Assembly (NCBI RefSeq): GCF_000024125.1
Contig: NC_013222.1
Coordinates: 62,001 to 126,000, forward strand
Direction: 5' to 3'
DNA: 64,000 nucleotides
DNA from: Robiginitalea biformata HTCC2501
GTDB lineage: Bacteria; Bacteroidota; Bacteroidia; Flavobacteriales; Flavobacteriaceae
The position numbers and the translations under genes were made by a program. The notes under the pieces were generated by a model. That model made no database searches. It was not told the DNA's origin and saw only the letters and a list, made by a program, of their open reading frames with translations. Of this stretch, positions 6,441 through 18,213 are shown in pieces (positions within the stretch are counted from its first letter, which is position 1; each line of letters starts with the position of its first letter).

Positions 6441-9400
6441 CTAGTTCCCGAAGTTGTAACGGAGGGTGAAGCCGGTGTTGATGGTGGTTTGGGGAAAGGC
6501 GGTGGACACGGCGAATTCGGAGAAGGAATGGTCGTAGAAAAACAGGGCGTTCAGGTTTTTGCTCAGCGCGTAGTCGGCGGTGAACTTGATGGAAACCAGG
6601 TTTTGCCCCGATGTGATCTGGTTGCTGTCCAGGTCCAGGTTCCGGATAATGGTGATGTTGTCCCGGAGGCTCAGGTCGGCTTTCAGGTTCAGATCGCCCT
6701 TGAGGCGCTGGCGTTCCCCCCCGATGCGGGTGACGAACTGCACGTCCTTGAACCGGTAGCCGAGGCCCAGGGTGTATTCCTTCCCGTTGATCTCGGTTAG
6801 CAGGTTGTTGTCGAAACTCAGGGACAGGGCACGGTCCATGCGCACCTCGGCCAGGACGCTGACGGAATTCTGCATTTCAAAATCCACCCGGACCAGCGGG
6901 TTAAACGCGTCGTTCAGCACCACATTGTTGATCAGGATCTCGGGCATCAAATCGCCGGTCTCCACCTCAAACGGGTTGGTCCCCGGGTCGTTGTCGTTTA
7001 CCAGCTGGTAACGCTCCAGGTTGGTCTGGAACGAGTTGATCGTATAGGCCGAACGATAGCCGTGGCTCAGGGAGAACCGTTTGAATTGTTTCTGAAACCA
7101 CTTGTTCTTCATCAGGCCCGTATACTTGATATTCCAGTTGGGGATTGGGATATCCCGGAACGTATCCAGGTTGACGCGTTCGGCGTCCTGGCCCGTATAG
7201 GCGGCAAAAAAGGCCGGCAGCAACACCTCTTGCTGGGTCTTTCCGTAGCGGATGGGGAAGCCGTCGTCATCCACCCCGATATCTGCACCGTTCCGGTCCG
7301 ACAGGAGGCGGTTGGCGATGGTCAGCCGGTTGTCCTTGAAGGCCTCGAAGGTCTCCGAGCTTTGTTCGTCGCTCCGGTTAAAGGCGGTGGCCAGCATCAT
7401 GGTGGAAATGCTGAAACTGCCGTAGGTATTGGGCGCCTGGGGGATGTACTCCCCGTCGGTGACGTTGAAATTCTCCTGGAGCGTCTCGGAGTATTGGCGG
7501 TCGGCAATCAGGTCGATGGTGAGTTCGGGTACGGGCTGGGCCGTGGCCGTGATGTTCAATTGCTTGCTGGTCCGCTGGACGAACTGCTCGTTGAACTCAT
7601 TGAAATTCGTCAACCACCCGTTTTGCGCGGCCAGTTGGCGCACATCTGCCTGGCTCCCGAAGACAAAGCCGACAGTGGGGCGCGTAGTGCCGATAAAGCC
7701 GACGCTCTGAGTATAGCCGGGCAGGACAGTCCCGTTGTTTTCGCTGTAGTTCACGTTGATCCGCTTGACCATCGTCAGCAGGTCGATGGCCGTGTTAAAG
7801 GCCTTCCCCGTCCGTTTGGGGGCAGCCGACTCCCCATCTTCGCGGGCATTACCGGCCTTGTCCGTACGCGGGGCGGCAATCCCGGTAGTGGGTTTCCCCG
7901 TGGATTTCTTCAGGCCGAGCTTGTCGTAGAGGCGCTGCATGCTGAGGGCGGCCGTAAGCGTATGGGTGTTCGCATTCTGTATCGTATTGATGGACGACAG
8001 GCTGAGCTGGTCTTCCGGGATGCCCGGATTCTGCGCCTTCGCCACGGCGAGGTTCAGGGCGTCCCCGCCCCGTTGCCAGTCGAAGTTGCTCGTATAGGTG
8101 TACTGGGCATTCACAAAGTCGAAAATCGGGATCTTGCTCAGCGGAATCTCGTAGTTCAGGGTCATCTGCTGGGCGTGGCGGTTCGGCTCGCCGATATCGA
8201 AGAAGCCGTCCCAGAGCGTGCGGTCTGCCAGGATGTTCGAAAAGGGGTTCCCCTCCTCCTCGTAATAGTTCCGCACAATGCTGTTGTTAGACCCGGTAAG
8301 CTGCACCCGCAGGGACTTGGTGAGCGCATAGTTCAGGTTGTACTGCCAGTTAAACCGGTAGTTCCGCTGTTGCAGCAGGGGCAGTTCCAGGGTTTCCACC
8401 CCGGGCTCCAGCACATCCCGGAAGCGCTGCTGGTTGAATTGGCGATTGATGTCGGATTGCAGGGAGATGCTCGTGGGGAGCAGGTTGAAGTTGAGCTCCT
8501 TGAGCCATTGCCAGTAGCTGCCCCGGAAAAGCGAATCGTTTTTGGCGAAGGGCGCCACCGGGACCGGCTTAAAATTGTGGTTGTACACCACCCCGGCCTG
8601 GACGTTCTGGTCCCGGAGTTCGGCCACTTCAAAATCCCGGTGGTCGGTTTCGTTGTAGGAGTAGTTGAAGGTGAAGTTTTCGATGTCGAAGAAATTTGCC
8701 TCGGCCTCTTCCCCCCGGTTTTTTCGGACACCGATAAAATTGATGCTCGTCCGCTTGGTATAATCTTCCGCCTGTTCCCGGATCTGTTCGGCATCCGCCG
8801 GGCTATCGGCCGCGGCAATCCGGTCCTCGAGTTTTAAGTCGTCGTACACCGGGTCGAATTCCGGGGTGATGAGCTGTTCGGATATCCCGTAATTAAACGG
8901 GATCTGCAGGTTCCATTTGGCCGGGAAGAGCTTCCCGATTTCCACGTTGGTCACCACGTCGTAGGAGATGGCGTCCTCCCGGGCCCGCTCGTTCGGCATC
9001 TGGTCGATGGCGCCAAAGCCGGAGGTGGAGGTATTCCCCGTAGCCGACACGTTGGCAAAATCGGCCATGTTCGCATCGACGGCTGCCACGGCCGCCCAGC
9101 CCCCGTTGTTGTCCAGGCCAGCCAGCCGGAGCTCGTTAAACCAGACCTCAGCGCGGAGCGGGATGTTGTCGATGTTCTTGACCCCTACCATCATGCTCCG
9201 GATGCTCCCCAGGGAGGGGTTCCCCCGGATACCGATCCGGGCCCGTCCGGGCTGGCGGGGGGCAAATTCGTCCACCTCCACGGCCACCCCGTCGATCACC
9301 TCGTAAAAGGTGATCTCCCCAAGTGTCTGGCTGGCAATGCCTTCTGATTTTACCTTGTTCAGGTCGTCCAGGGCCACGTCGAGTTCATTGATGGCGGGCC

Positions 9401-12400
9401 AGACCTGCTCGGCCGTGGAAGCGCTGAAGTCCGTAAACTCCAGGGGCACCTCAATCTGGTAGAAGTTCTCCGAGAAGTCCGTCCCGATCCGCAGGAAACC
9501 CACCAGGGACTCCGTGTTGAGAAACGGGTCGGATTGGGCGATTTTTTCGGCGTGCAGGAACATCTTGATCCGCTGGTACTGCCGCATGTCCATGCTGACA
9601 TTTTTAAAGACCCCGCGCGAATCTTCCGGCTCCAGGTTTTCCACCACCATGGACAGGGATTGCTCGTTCTGCCGGACAATCGTGTTGTTGTTGTTGAGTT
9701 GCTCCCGGACTACGCCTGGCGGCAATACGTAAGGAATCGGGATACGGGCCTCATTCTCCTCCACGTTAACGGTATTCACGTCCACGCTCGTCCCGTCGTC
9801 GGCCGGGTTGTCGTTATTGGTCTGCAGGGTTTTGGTGTAGTTCCGCCAGTCCCCGCGCACCAGGTCGAGGGTTGCGAAACGCAGTACCACCGGGTCGGTA
9901 AAACCGGTGACATACATCCGCATAAAACTGATGGAGCGGAAGTCCGTAATCCCCCCCACGGCATCCGTAAAGTCGCTCAGCGGGATCTTGTACTGGATCC
10001 AGCGGCGGTTCAGCTGGGTTCCGTTGGGCAGGTTGGGGGTCACCCCTTCCTTAATATCCGTCACATACGGATCGTCCACCGTCACCCCGGGGCGTATCGG
10101 GATCCGGTATTCGTAGTAGCTGTTGACCGTGTTCATGGTCAGGTCCCGGTCCACATCCTCCACGTCGGGAAGCGTGGTATTCCCCCGGTTTGTATTGGTG
10201 ACGGCCACCGGGGAATTCCCTTCCGTGTTGTTGAAGTCCAGGTAGCGTTCCAGCAGGCTGCCCTCCCGGTTAAGGTAGTACGTATAGTTGTCCAGGGCAG
10301 GATCCTCGGCAGGCCCGTTGTAGCCTTCCGCCGCCTCATCCGCATCTGCAAGGCCGTCGTACCCGATATCCTGCAGGCTCCGGTTTGTCTCATCGGCGTC
10401 AAAGGCGTAGACCAGCGCCTGGGTAGCCGGCACCCGGCCCCAGATTGTCTGGGTGGTGAGGTCGTTGGAGTTTACGCCCGGCAAGCCGTTTTCGTATTGC
10501 TTCCGTCCGTCCTCCAGGATGTCCTCGCTGATATTCCCCAGGTTGATCACGAGTTCCCCCGGGCCCGTTGCCTGTCCGTCCACATAGGGGTCCAGGACCC
10601 AGAATTGCACGAATTCCACGTTGGACTGCTCAAAATTTGTACTGGAGAGGGACCGCATGATGCCGCCCCATTTCTCCTGGGGGGATTCCGCTTCAAAATT
10701 GGGGTTTGCGTTGTACGGCCCTTTCAGGTTCGGGTAATACGCCAGGTCCAGCGTGTTCTGGACGGTTGTCTGCCCCTGGGCGATATCGATGCGCGGGAAG
10801 ACCTCGTCGATAAAGATGCGCCGGGTGGCATTCAGGGAAATATCGTTGTCGCTGATCCCGGGCGGGCGCTGGTTTGTATAAAATATCGGGTCGATCGTAT
10901 ACCAGGCCAGTTTGGCGCGTTCATAGCCGGTTTCCAGGTCCTCTTCCCCTTCGTCCAAAAACTCCAGCGGAGTACTCGCCAGGCTCCAGCCCAGGGAGGC
11001 ACGGATATCGATCAGCGCCTGGGCCCCTTCAAAATCATCCAGGTAACTCGTGGTTTCCCCCCGGAAATTCGCGTTGTCCGGTGCATTCGGCTTTAAAAAT
11101 GCCACCTCTCCCCTCAGGGACAGGTTTGAGGCCACATCCGTATCGACATTGGGCAGCATGTTGGCCAGTCGCGTCAGGAAGGGGACTTCCGTCGAGAAAT
11201 TCCCGTTCAGGCCAAAAATCGTATTGTTCACCGGCTCCACCCCAAAGTTTGCCTTCTGGGTGAGCGGGCGTTCGTTCAGATTCAGCAACGTGGCCCCGAG
11301 CACAAAGTTTTCATTGAACTGGTGCTCTACGTTCACCCCGGTAAACCGCCGGGTCTGTTGCCCGAAAACCGCATTGTTCTCCACGGAGATGTTGATGGGC
11401 GTATTGGACGCCTGCAGGCTGGGGTCGAGGATCTGAACGGTCCCCGCCTGGTAGTTTACCGTATAATCGATGCCCTCCTGCAACTGCCGCCCCCCGGCCG
11501 TAACCCGAACAGACCCCCTGGGTACGTTGAATGCGCCGATGGGGATACCGTTCCCGGTCTCGGACTTGTAGCGCCCCTTGATCCGGAACCGGTTCTTCTC
11601 CGCATCCTGCAGGGAGGCCGCCTTGGTCTGGTTATACATATTGCGGAAGACATACTTCTGCTGATTCTGGTTGTACCCCTGGTCGTCATCCACATCGTAG
11701 GTGCCCCCGCCAAGCAGTTCAAACAGGTACTCCCCAAAGGGTTCTACCTTGGTAAAGATGATCTGCCCGTTCTGGGTATTTACGGTGATGCCGGGCACAA
11801 AGTCGAAAAACCCGTCGCCCCCGGGCTGCACGTCGTTGTACACATTGAGCCGATCCAGGTTAAACACATCCAGCAATATCCGCTCCTCCAACGGCCTCGG
11901 CGTATCCGGCCACCCCACATCCGGGTTGACGGGGGTAATGTAGTTCCTGGGCGTCGGGTCGTTGTAGAGGATGTTCAGCTTAAAATCTTCCTCGCTCAGC
12001 TGGAAGGCGCCCGTGGCGTAGATGTTCTTCATCATCAGGTCCCAGATGGGGTCGCTGACGTTGGTGATGTTGCTCTTGAGCAACTTCAGTACCAACGTGT
12101 TGTTGTTGATCTCCACCTGGGCCCCCGGGCTCACCGAGGTGGCATCCAGCCCGCCGTTGGCAAATTCCCCCACCTGGTAAATCTGGCCGTTGTAGGTGTA
12201 CTGGAAGGCCACAGCCAGCACCTCGTCGTTGCTGAGCCGCTGGTTCAGGGAGATATAGCCAAGTTGGGAATTAAACGCGTAATCCCGACCCTGGTCGAGT
12301 TTGCGGGCGTTCTCCAGGATGGCGTAATCGAATCCCTGGTTGACGGTATACCCGCCGGGGATTTGGAAGCCGTCGTCCACGGTTGCGATGTCGCGGATAT

Positions 12401-13625
12401 CCGGGGTCAGCACGCCTCCGCTCCCAATCAGGGCCGGGTCGTAGTCGTTGGCGCCGTTGCGCGGCAGGTTCACCGGGGCCCCGCCCGAGTTGAAAAATCC
12501 ACCAGGCGCCCCGCCGGCCTGGCCGATCCGGGTTTTTTCCGGCAGGCTTTCTCCCAGGTCCTGGATGGCCACCACATTCCGGACGTTGAGCGTCTGCTGG
12601 CTCCGGTTGGTTACCCAAACCTCCAGCCGGGTAATCTGTACCTGGCTATTGATATAGGGGTAATCGGCCAGGGCCTGGTCGTACTGGTCGCGGAAATACT
12701 GGGAGAGGAAGAAGTGGCGGTCTTCGTCGTAGTCCAGGGCCGTCAGTTCAAATTCGTTGATCGTCCCGCCCCCCTGGGCCACCACCGTATTGCTCTGGGA
12801 ACGCTGTTCGGAGAATACGGCCGTCACGGTGGTTTTGCCGAACTGCAGCTGGGTCTTTACCCCAAAGAGGCTCTGGGCTCCTGAGATCAGCGAGCTGTTG
12901 AGCGGCATGTTTACGTTTCCGATCTCGATTTTTTGGATGATATCGTCTTCGGTGGGGGTATAATCGAGCTTGATAAGGTTTTGGAAGTCGAAGGTTGCCT
13001 CCGTGTCGTACTGGGCGGTAATCTGCAGGCGCTCCCCGATCTGCCCGAGCATACTCAGGGAGATTCGCTGGTCGAAGTCAAAGGCGAGGTTGGTCCGGTT
13101 GCGGGGCGAAAGGGCCGGGTTGTCGTTTTTCTGCCAGATGACGCCCAGGTCCATCGCCACGGAACCCTGCGGAATCACTTCGATGGTATTCCCCCCGAAA
13201 ATGGTTTCGAAAAAGCTGTTGTTTACATAAAAATTCGGGAGCAGGTTTTTCCGGGCCTCTTCGCTCCCTTCCTTCCGTCCGCTGAAGGCGTCGATTTTAT
13301 CTTTGAAATAGGATTTCATGCCCTCCCTGCGGACCAGTTCAAAATAGTCCTCCGGGGTCAGGATGATCGGGTAGGAAATGTCGTAATTCCCAACCGACTC
13401 CGTATAGATATAGCGGTCGAGTTTCGCATCATAGGTGTATTTGGAGACGATGCTGGGCGGGTTCTCCATGCGGAGCGACCCCAGTGCTACCCCCGTCTGC
13501 ACCGAATCCGCCTCGGTTTCCCCGTCCTGGGCATGCGCCGGAAGGGCCGCGAAGACCAGTAGAAAAAGAAGGGAAAATAAAGAAAGACGGTACTTTGTGT
13601 AAAATGCCGATGCCCCTGTTTTCAA
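6441..13625 (-). CDS. sprA: SprA, type IX secretion outer-membrane translocon / gliding protein
   Basis: SprA forms the very large outer-membrane beta-barrel pore of the type IX secretion system, needed for secretion of adhesins and for gliding. The product has 2394 residues, close to the usual length of about 2,400. A signal peptide ends near residue 32 (LPAHA before QDGE). The N-terminal region reads [19 protein letters not shown], the body is rich in alternating aromatic and polar strands, and the protein ends with a beta-strand FTLRYNFGN, as expected for a barrel. There are no frameshifts. It begins 5 bases after the ruvA stop codon, so it is probably co-transcribed with ruvA; ruvA-sprA-gcvH order is conserved in flavobacteria to my knowledge. 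Other type IX genes are outside the window. Confidence 0.97.
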   Translation of the reverse strand: MKTGASAFYTKYRLSLFSLLFLLVFAALPAHAQDGETEADSVQTGVALGSLRMENPPSIVSKYTYDAKLDRYIYTESVGNYDISYPIILTPEDYFELVRREGMKSYFKDKIDAFSGRKEGSEEARKNLLPNFYVNNSFFETIFGGNTIEVIPQGSVAMDLGVIWQKNDNPALSPRNRTNLAFDFDQRISLSMLGQIGERLQITAQYDTEATFDFQNLIKLDYTPTEDDIIQKIEIGNVNMPLNSSLISGAQSLFGVKTQLQFGKTTVTAVFSEQRSQSNTVVAQGGGTINEFELTALDYDEDRHFFLSQYFRDQYDQALADYPYINSQVQITRLEVWVTNRSQQTLNVRNVVAIQDLGESLPEKTRIGQAGGAPGGFFNSGGAPVNLPRNGANDYDPALIGSGGVLTPDIRDIATVDDGFQIPGGYTVNQGFDYAILENARKLDQGRDYAFNSQLGYISLNQRLSNDEVLAVAFQYTYNGQIYQVGEFANGGLDATSVSPGAQVEINNNTLVLKLLKSNITNVSDPIWDLMMKNIYATGAFQLSEEDFKLNILYNDPTPRNYITPVNPDVGWPDTPRPLEERILLDVFNLDRLNVYNDVQPGGDGFFDFVPGITVNTQNGQIIFTKVEPFGEYLFELLGGGTYDVDDDQGYNQNQQKYVFRNMYNQTKAASLQDAEKNRFRIKGRYKSETGNGIPIGAFNVPRGSVRVTAGGRQLQEGIDYTVNYQAGTVQILDPSLQASNTPINISVENNAVFGQQTRRFTGVNVEHQFNENFVLGATLLNLNERPLTQKANFGVEPVNNTIFGLNGNFSTEVPFLTRLANMLPNVDTDVASNLSLRGEVAFLKPNAPDNANFRGETTSYLDDFEGAQALIDIRASLGWSLASTPLEFLDEGEEDLETGYERAKLAWYTIDPIFYTNQRPPGISDNDISLNATRRIFIDEVFPRIDIAQGQTTVQNTLDLAYYPNLKGPYNANPNFEAESPQEKWGGIMRSLSSTNFEQSNVEFVQFWVLDPYVDGQATGPGELVINLGNISEDILEDGRKQYENGLPGVNSNDLTTQTIWGRVPATQALVYAFDADETNRSLQDIGYDGLADADEAAEGYNGPAEDPALDNYTYYLNREGSLLERYLDFNNTEGNSPVAVTNTNRGNTTLPDVEDVDRDLTMNTVNSYYEYRIPIRPGVTVDDPYVTDIKEGVTPNLPNGTQLNRRWIQYKIPLSDFTDAVGGITDFRSISFMRMYVTGFTDPVVLRFATLDLVRGDWRNYTKTLQTNNDNPADDGTSVDVNTVNVEENEARIPIPYVLPPGVVREQLNNNNTIVRQNEQSLSMVVENLEPEDSRGVFKNVSMDMRQYQRIKMFLHAEKIAQSDPFLNTESLVGFLRIGTDFSENFYQIEVPLEFTDFSASTAEQVWPAINELDVALDDLNKVKSEGIASQTLGEITFYEVIDGVAVEVDEFAPRQPGRARIGIRGNPSLGSIRSMMVGVKNIDNIPLRAEVWFNELRLAGLDNNGGWAAVAAVDANMADFANVSATGNTSTSGFGAIDQMPNERAREDAISYDVVTNVEIGKLFPAKWNLQIPFNYGISEQLITPEFDPVYDDLKLEDRIAAADSPADAEQIREQAEDYTKRTSINFIGVRKNRGEEAEANFFDIENFTFNYSYNETDHRDFEVAELRDQNVQAGVVYNHNFKPVPVAPFAKNDSLFRGSYWQWLKELNFNLLPTSISLQSDINRQFNQQRFRDVLEPGVETLELPLLQQRNYRFNWQYNLNYALTKSLRVQLTGSNNSIVRNYYEEEGNPFSNILADRTLWDGFFDIGEPNRHAQQMTLNYEIPLSKIPIFDFVNAQYTYTSNFDWQRGGDALNLAVAKAQNPGIPEDQLSLSSINTIQNANTHTLTAALSMQRLYDKLGLKKSTGKPTTGIAAPRTDKAGNAREDGESAAPKRTGKAFNTAIDLLTMVKRINVNYSENNGTVLPGYTQSVGFIGTTRPTVGFVFGSQADVRQLAAQNGWLTNFNEFNEQFVQRTSKQLNITATAQPVPELTIDLIADRQYSETLQENFNVTDGEYIPQAPNTYGSFSISTMMLATAFNRSDEQSSETFEAFKDNRLTIANRLLSDRNGADIGVDDDGFPIRYGKTQQEVLLPAFFAAYTGQDAERVNLDTFRDIPIPNWNIKYTGLMKNKWFQKQFKRFSLSHGYRSAYTINSFQTNLERYQLVNDNDPGTNPFEVETGDLMPEILINNVVLNDAFNPLVRVDFEMQNSVSVLAEVRMDRALSLSFDNNLLTEINGKEYTLGLGYRFKDVQFVTRIGGERQRLKGDLNLKADLSLRDNITIIRNLDLDSNQITSGQNLVSIKFTADYALSKNLNALFFYDHSFSEFAVSTAFPQTTINTGFTLRYNFGN

Positions 13626-13630
13626 ACTTT

Positions 13631-14212
13631 TTACAAATTTTTAAGCGTCTGTTTGATAATGCCCTCGACGCTTGCGGAAGGATCCTGGCGAAGTACCGTA
13701 TCCACGGCCTTTTCGGACTGCTTTCGGGAATAGCCAAGAACCTCTAAAGCAGATAACGCTTCTTCTTTATTTGTATTGTCTGGTTTTAGGGAAACTTCAT
13801 CGAGGTCGTAGATTTTCAAAATCTTGTCCCTCAGGTCCAGAATAACGCGCTGGGCAGTCTTGGCGCCGATCCCCTTGACAGCCTGTATGGCGGGCACATC
13901 CCCGGAGGCAATTGCCTCCCGGAGCTGGGCAGGGGTCATGGAGGACAACATGGTGCGGGCGGTGCTCGCGCCCACGCCGGAAACCGAAATCAGCAGGCGG
14001 AAAGCCTCGCGCTCCGCAACAGAGTAGAATCCAAAGAGCGTGTGGGCATCTTCCCGGACCTGCAAATGCGTATAGATCCGGAGTTGTTCCTCGTCCGGCA
14101 GGGCCGAAAAGGTATTCAGGGAAATATTGACAAAATAGCCCACCCCGGCACATTCAATTACCAGGTGGGTTGGGTGTTTTTCAATAAGGCGGCCGGTTAG
14201 GTGTTCTATCAT
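13631..14212 (-). CDS. ruvA: Holliday junction branch migration protein RuvA
   Basis: RuvA binds four-way junctions and loads the RuvB motor. The 193 residues contain an OB-fold (about 1-65), two helix-hairpin-helix motifs (ISVSGVGASTARTML and IQAVKGIGAKTAQRVIL), and the C-terminal domain III that contacts RuvB (about 147-193). Length and domain order are normal. It lies between maeB, 45 bases upstream, and sprA, 5 bases downstream. RuvB is encoded separately at about 24 kb. Confidence 0.97.
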   Translation of the reverse strand: MIEHLTGRLIEKHPTHLVIECAGVGYFVNISLNTFSALPDEEQLRIYTHLQVREDAHTLFGFYSVAEREAFRLLISVSGVGASTARTMLSSMTPAQLREAIASGDVPAIQAVKGIGAKTAQRVILDLRDKILKIYDLDEVSLKPDNTNKEEALSALEVLGYSRKQSEKAVDTVLRQDPSASVEGIIKQTLKNL

Positions 14213-14257
14213 GGGAATCGGTTGTCAGTACCGGAAATCTCTTCCGGCTGCAGGTGG

Positions 14258-16552
14258 TTATTTTTTCCTTTTGGCGCGCCGGCGCTTTTCGCGTTCCTGG
14301 GCGTCGATCACCGCCACAGCGGTCATGTTGACGATCTCCTCGACGCTGGCCCCCATCTGCAGGATGTGGACGGCGCGCCGAAGACCCAGCATGATGGGGC
14401 CAATCGTATCGGTAGCCTGCAATTCCTTGATGAGCTTGTAGGTGATGTTGGCCGATTCCAGGTTTGGGAAAACCAGGGTGTTCACGTTTTTCCCCGCCAG
14501 TTTGGAGAACGGGAACTGGCTCTGGCGGAGTTTCCGGTTCAGGGCAAAATCGGTCTGGATTTCCCCGTCTACCACCAGGTCGGGCTCCTGTTCGTGCAGG
14601 ATGCGGATGGCCTCCCGCACCTTCACCGCCCGCGGGTGTTCGGAGGAACCGAAATTCGCATAGGACAGGAGGGCGATGTTCGGTTCAAAGTTGAATGCCC
14701 GGGCCAGGTTGGCCGTCATCCGGGTAATCTCCGCGAGTTCCTCGGCGGTCGGGTCGATATTCAGGGAGGTATCCGCCAGGAAAATCGGCCCCCGGGATGT
14801 GATCATCACGTGTACCGTAGCCGCCCGGGACACTTCGCTCGCGCGCCCGATCACCTCAAAGATCGGCTTCACCACGGAGGAATAAGAACGGGAGTACCCT
14901 GAAATCATGCCGTCGGCATCCCCCTCCCGGACCATCATCGCGCCAAAGTAGTTTCGCTCCCGCATCTTACTCCGGGAGTTGTACAGGGTACTCCCTTTTC
15001 GCTGGCGCAATTCCCAGTAGCTCCGGGCATAGGCCTCCCGTTTTTCGAGGGAATCCTCTTCGTACTGGTCGATGATGGGAATTTCCGCATCGAATTCCAA
15101 TTCTTCTTTCAGTTCCTCGATGACTTTTCGATTTCCAAGCAGGATGGGGTGGGCAATCCCTTCGTCATGGGCTATTTGCGCCGCTTTGAGCACATCCAGC
15201 TGGTCCGCCTCGGCAAAGACGATCTTCTTGGGCATCGATTTGGCCCGGCTCATCAACCAGCGGATCACCTTTTTGTCGTCCCCGGACCGCTGCAGGAGTT
15301 CCTCCCGGTAGCGGCCCCAGTCCGCAATGGGCGCCCGCGCCACCCCGCTTTCCATAGCTGCCCGGGCAACGGCCGGCGGCACCTCGGCAATCAGCCGCGG
15401 GTCGAAGGGTTTCGGGATGATGTACTCCCTCCCGAAAGTGAGGCGGGTTTCCCCGTAGGCGATATTGACCTGTTCCGGGACGGGTTGTTTGGCCAGGTCG
15501 GCCAGGGCTTTGACGGCGGCCATTTTCATTTCTTCGTTGATCTTGGTTGCCCGCACGTCCAGCGCCCCCCGGAAAATAAAGGGGAATCCGAGCACGTTGT
15601 TCACCTGATTCGGGTGGTCGGAACGCCCGGTGGCCATGATGATGTCCTTCCGGGTTTTCATCGCCAGGTTATAGTCAATCTCGGGATTCGGGTTTGCCAT
15701 CGCAAAGACGATGGCGTTTTTGTTCATCGTCTTCAGCATGGCCGGGGTCAGGATATCCGCGATAGACAACCCGATAAACACATCGGAATCCCGGACCGCC
15801 TCCTCCAGGGTATCGATCTTCCGGTCGGTTGCAAATTCTTTTTTCTCGGCGGAAAGCTCCGGGCGGTCGCTGCGGATGACCCCCTTGCTGTCGAGCATTA
15901 CCATGTTCTCCCGGGAAGCCCCGAGCGAACGGTAGAGCCGGCTGCAGGAAATGGCTGCGGCCCCTGCCCCGCTGATCACGATCCGGACGTCCTCAATTTT
16001 CTTTTCGGCCAGGTCCAGCGCATTGAGCAGGGCAGCCGCCGAGATGATGGCCGTCCCGTGCTGGTCATCGTGCATCACCGGGATGTTCAGCTCCTCCTTG
16101 AGGCGTCGTTCGATTTCAAATGCCTCCGGCGCCTTGATGTCTTCCAGGTTGATCCCCCCGAAAGTCGGGGCCATGATCTTTACCGTTTCGACAAACTTGT
16201 CAACATCCTTGGTGTCCAGTTCAATATCTATCCCGTCGATGTCCGCAAAAATCTTGAACAAGAGGCTCTTGCCCTCCATCACCGGTTTGGAGGCCTCCGG
16301 GCCGATGTCCCCCAGGCCCAGGACCGCGGTCCCGTTGGAGATCACCGCAACGATATTCCCCTTGGCCGTGTATTTGTACACCTGCTCCACATCCTTATGG
16401 ATCTCCAGGCAGGGTTCCGCAACCCCCGGGGAATAGGCCAGGGCCAGGTCGCGCTGGGTGGCATAGGGTTTCGTCGGGACGATCTTGATCTTGCCGGGGG
16501 TGGGCTTCGCGTGGTAAATCAGGGCCTCCCGGCGTTTTTTTTCCTTGCTCAT
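14258..16552 (-). CDS. maeB: NADP-dependent malic enzyme fused to a phosphotransacetylase-like domain
   Basis: MaeB decarboxylates malate to pyruvate and makes NADPH. The 764 residues comprise a malic enzyme part (about 1-425; YSPGVAEPCLEIHKD and the nucleotide-binding VISGAGAAAISCSRLY) and a C-terminal phosphate acetyltransferase-like domain (about 430-755), the arrangement of E. coli MaeB. In that family the C-terminal domain is thought to be regulatory rather than catalytic. It is the first gene before ruvA and sprA on the minus strand. With pckA nearby, the window covers both common exits from C4 acids to C3. Confidence 0.95.
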   Translation of the reverse strand: MSKEKKRREALIYHAKPTPGKIKIVPTKPYATQRDLALAYSPGVAEPCLEIHKDVEQVYKYTAKGNIVAVISNGTAVLGLGDIGPEASKPVMEGKSLLFKIFADIDGIDIELDTKDVDKFVETVKIMAPTFGGINLEDIKAPEAFEIERRLKEELNIPVMHDDQHGTAIISAAALLNALDLAEKKIEDVRIVISGAGAAAISCSRLYRSLGASRENMVMLDSKGVIRSDRPELSAEKKEFATDRKIDTLEEAVRDSDVFIGLSIADILTPAMLKTMNKNAIVFAMANPNPEIDYNLAMKTRKDIIMATGRSDHPNQVNNVLGFPFIFRGALDVRATKINEEMKMAAVKALADLAKQPVPEQVNIAYGETRLTFGREYIIPKPFDPRLIAEVPPAVARAAMESGVARAPIADWGRYREELLQRSGDDKKVIRWLMSRAKSMPKKIVFAEADQLDVLKAAQIAHDEGIAHPILLGNRKVIEELKEELEFDAEIPIIDQYEEDSLEKREAYARSYWELRQRKGSTLYNSRSKMRERNYFGAMMVREGDADGMISGYSRSYSSVVKPIFEVIGRASEVSRAATVHVMITSRGPIFLADTSLNIDPTAEELAEITRMTANLARAFNFEPNIALLSYANFGSSEHPRAVKVREAIRILHEQEPDLVVDGEIQTDFALNRKLRQSQFPFSKLAGKNVNTLVFPNLESANITYKLIKELQATDTIGPIMLGLRRAVHILQMGASVEEIVNMTAVAVIDAQEREKRRRAKRKK

Positions 16553-16570
16553 AATAGCTGTGTTCTACCG

Positions 16571-16601
16571 CAAAGGTACGCGGGACTGGTCAATTTGGAA
16601 A
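16571..16601 (-). promoter_or_regulatory. Promoter of maeB (probably also ruvA-sprA)
   Basis: Minus strand: a perfect -7 box TACCTTTG with TTT at -33 after 20 bases. The -33 element falls inside the TTTGAA-type intergenic repeat, so the repeat may supply promoter sequence here. Confidence 0.55.
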
Positions 16602-16655
16602 TTTGAAAATGGGTCAATTTGAAAAATTGCCGATTTGAAAAATCGAAAATCGCCC
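16590..16655. repeat. TTTGAA-type intergenic repeat, copy 1
   Basis: Short units of the form AATTTGAAAAATTGCCGATT recur about three to four times between maeB and the MFS gene. The plus strand carries the ATTTGAA sense. Related copies lie at 42306, 42641, 53571 and 53709. Confidence 0.75.
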
Positions 16656-16770
16656 ATGGGCCGCTTTTCCCTGCCGGAAACTGATGGGTTCTTGCGGGAT
16701 ACAGGGGTATTTTGGTTTTAGGGGGAAGAAGGGGTTCCCCCTGGGGGGCCGCGGGCAAATGACTTTTGGC

Positions 16771-18099
16771 CTACTCCCCCATAACCTCAGCCACCTCTGC
16801 CCTGGCCTTTGCCACGTTCAGCCGCAGGGCCAGCAACCCGGCTATAGCAAAAAAGGCCCCGGCAAACAACATCGCGTTGACGGAGTCCGATCCCAGGAAA
16901 TTCGAGAAAATCGCCCCGAAAGACAGCGTCTCGATCCCCATCGGGATCACGATCATCATATTCAGGATTCCCATATAGACGCCCCGCCGATCCTGGGGTA
17001 CGATCTTGGAGACCATACTGTAAGGGATTCCCATCATGGCCGCCCAGCCAATGCCGAAGAGGATCATCGGGAAGAGTACATTCACCGGGTCGTCGATAAA
17101 CGGAATCCAGAACAATGCCACGGCCGTGCCGAAGAGGCTGAGCGCATAGACCTTTTTCCCTCCAAACCGCATGGTGAGGGGCACGAGGACCAGGGCTACC
17201 AGGGCGGTCACAATGTTGTAGGTGGTACTCATCTTGGCCGCCTGGGCCGCTGCCTGGGAAGTGTCAAAGCCCATCGTGGTCCGGAACAGGGGCGTGATAA
17301 ACTGCCAGTAAACAAAAAGGGCATACCATTGGAACAGGTAAACCCCGGCCAGCTTCCACATAAATTTGGGCATATCCCGGACAGCCTCGGCAATCTCCAC
17401 AAAAGGCACTTTAAGGCGCTGCGCAAAAGGCAGGGCCTTGTGCCGGTTGATCTCGGCCAGCTCCTTGGCGTCCGGCGGGATTTCCGGGGTTTTCAGTACC
17501 GACCAGAGGATGGTGGCCAGCGAGAGGAAGGAGCCGATAAAAAACGAATAATAGAGCCACTTCGGAACGGACCCGGTAAGCTCCTCCCCTCCCCCGAACC
17601 AGTCCTGGAACAGGAAGATCGAAGCATTGGCCAGCAGGATGCCGGCTCCCACAAAAAGGCTTTGCATTTGGTAGCCCAGGCTCATCTGCTTATCCGGCAA
17701 TTTATCGCCTACAAAGGCGCGATAAGGCTCCATAGCCATGTTGTTCCCCACATCGAGCAGCCAGAGCAAACCGACGGCAAACCAGAGGGCCGGGCTCAGC
17801 GGGAAGAGGAAGAGGCAGATACTGCCGATCAGCGCACCGATCAGGAAAAAGGGTTTCCTGCGGCCCCAGCGGGGCGACCAGGTTTTATCGGATATCGCCC
17901 CGATAATCGGCTGGACGATCAGGCCGGTCACCGGGCCCGCGATATTCAGGATGGGCAATAATTCCTCCGAGGCCCCGAGAAATAGGAATATCGGGTTGAT
18001 GGCGCTTTGCTGCAAGCCAAAGCTGTACTGGATGCCCAGGAAGCCGACATTCATATTGAATATCTGCCAGAAACTGAGCTGCGGTTTGGGTAGTGACAT
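16771..18099 (-). CDS. MFS transporter, sugar-transporter-like (SLC45-type)
   Basis: The 442-residue protein has about 12 membrane helices and the family signature SDKTWSPRWGRRKPF in the first cytoplasmic loop, which fits the disaccharide-type branch of the major facilitator superfamily (maltose or sucrose importers in Bacteroidota and SLC45 in animals). The N-terminal segment QLSFWQIFNMNVGFLGIQYS is also typical. Such genes often sit in alpha-glucan loci, but no glycoside hydrolase or SusCD pair is nearby, so the substrate cannot be read from context. It appears to be a single-gene unit. Confidence 0.82.
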   Translation of the reverse strand: MSLPKPQLSFWQIFNMNVGFLGIQYSFGLQQSAINPIFLFLGASEELLPILNIAGPVTGLIVQPIIGAISDKTWSPRWGRRKPFFLIGALIGSICLFLFPLSPALWFAVGLLWLLDVGNNMAMEPYRAFVGDKLPDKQMSLGYQMQSLFVGAGILLANASIFLFQDWFGGGEELTGSVPKWLYYSFFIGSFLSLATILWSVLKTPEIPPDAKELAEINRHKALPFAQRLKVPFVEIAEAVRDMPKFMWKLAGVYLFQWYALFVYWQFITPLFRTTMGFDTSQAAAQAAKMSTTYNIVTALVALVLVPLTMRFGGKKVYALSLFGTAVALFWIPFIDDPVNVLFPMILFGIGWAAMMGIPYSMVSKIVPQDRRGVYMGILNMMIVIPMGIETLSFGAIFSNFLGSDSVNAMLFAGAFFAIAGLLALRLNVAKARAEVAEVMGE

Positions 18100-18213
18100 A
18101 AGGAGTTAGTTGGTTGGCTTCCGGTTATCGGCAATTGCGGAATCCGCATAAAATCGGACTTCAATATAGCAACTTAATGGTTTTGCCTCTCTTAAAATGC
18201 GAATATTTGCACC

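Noticed and set aside
7062..12884. Several plus-strand frames of 500-590 codons opposite sprA
   Set aside because: sprA is one uninterrupted 2394-codon gene with clear family identity; the antisense frames are compositional artefacts.
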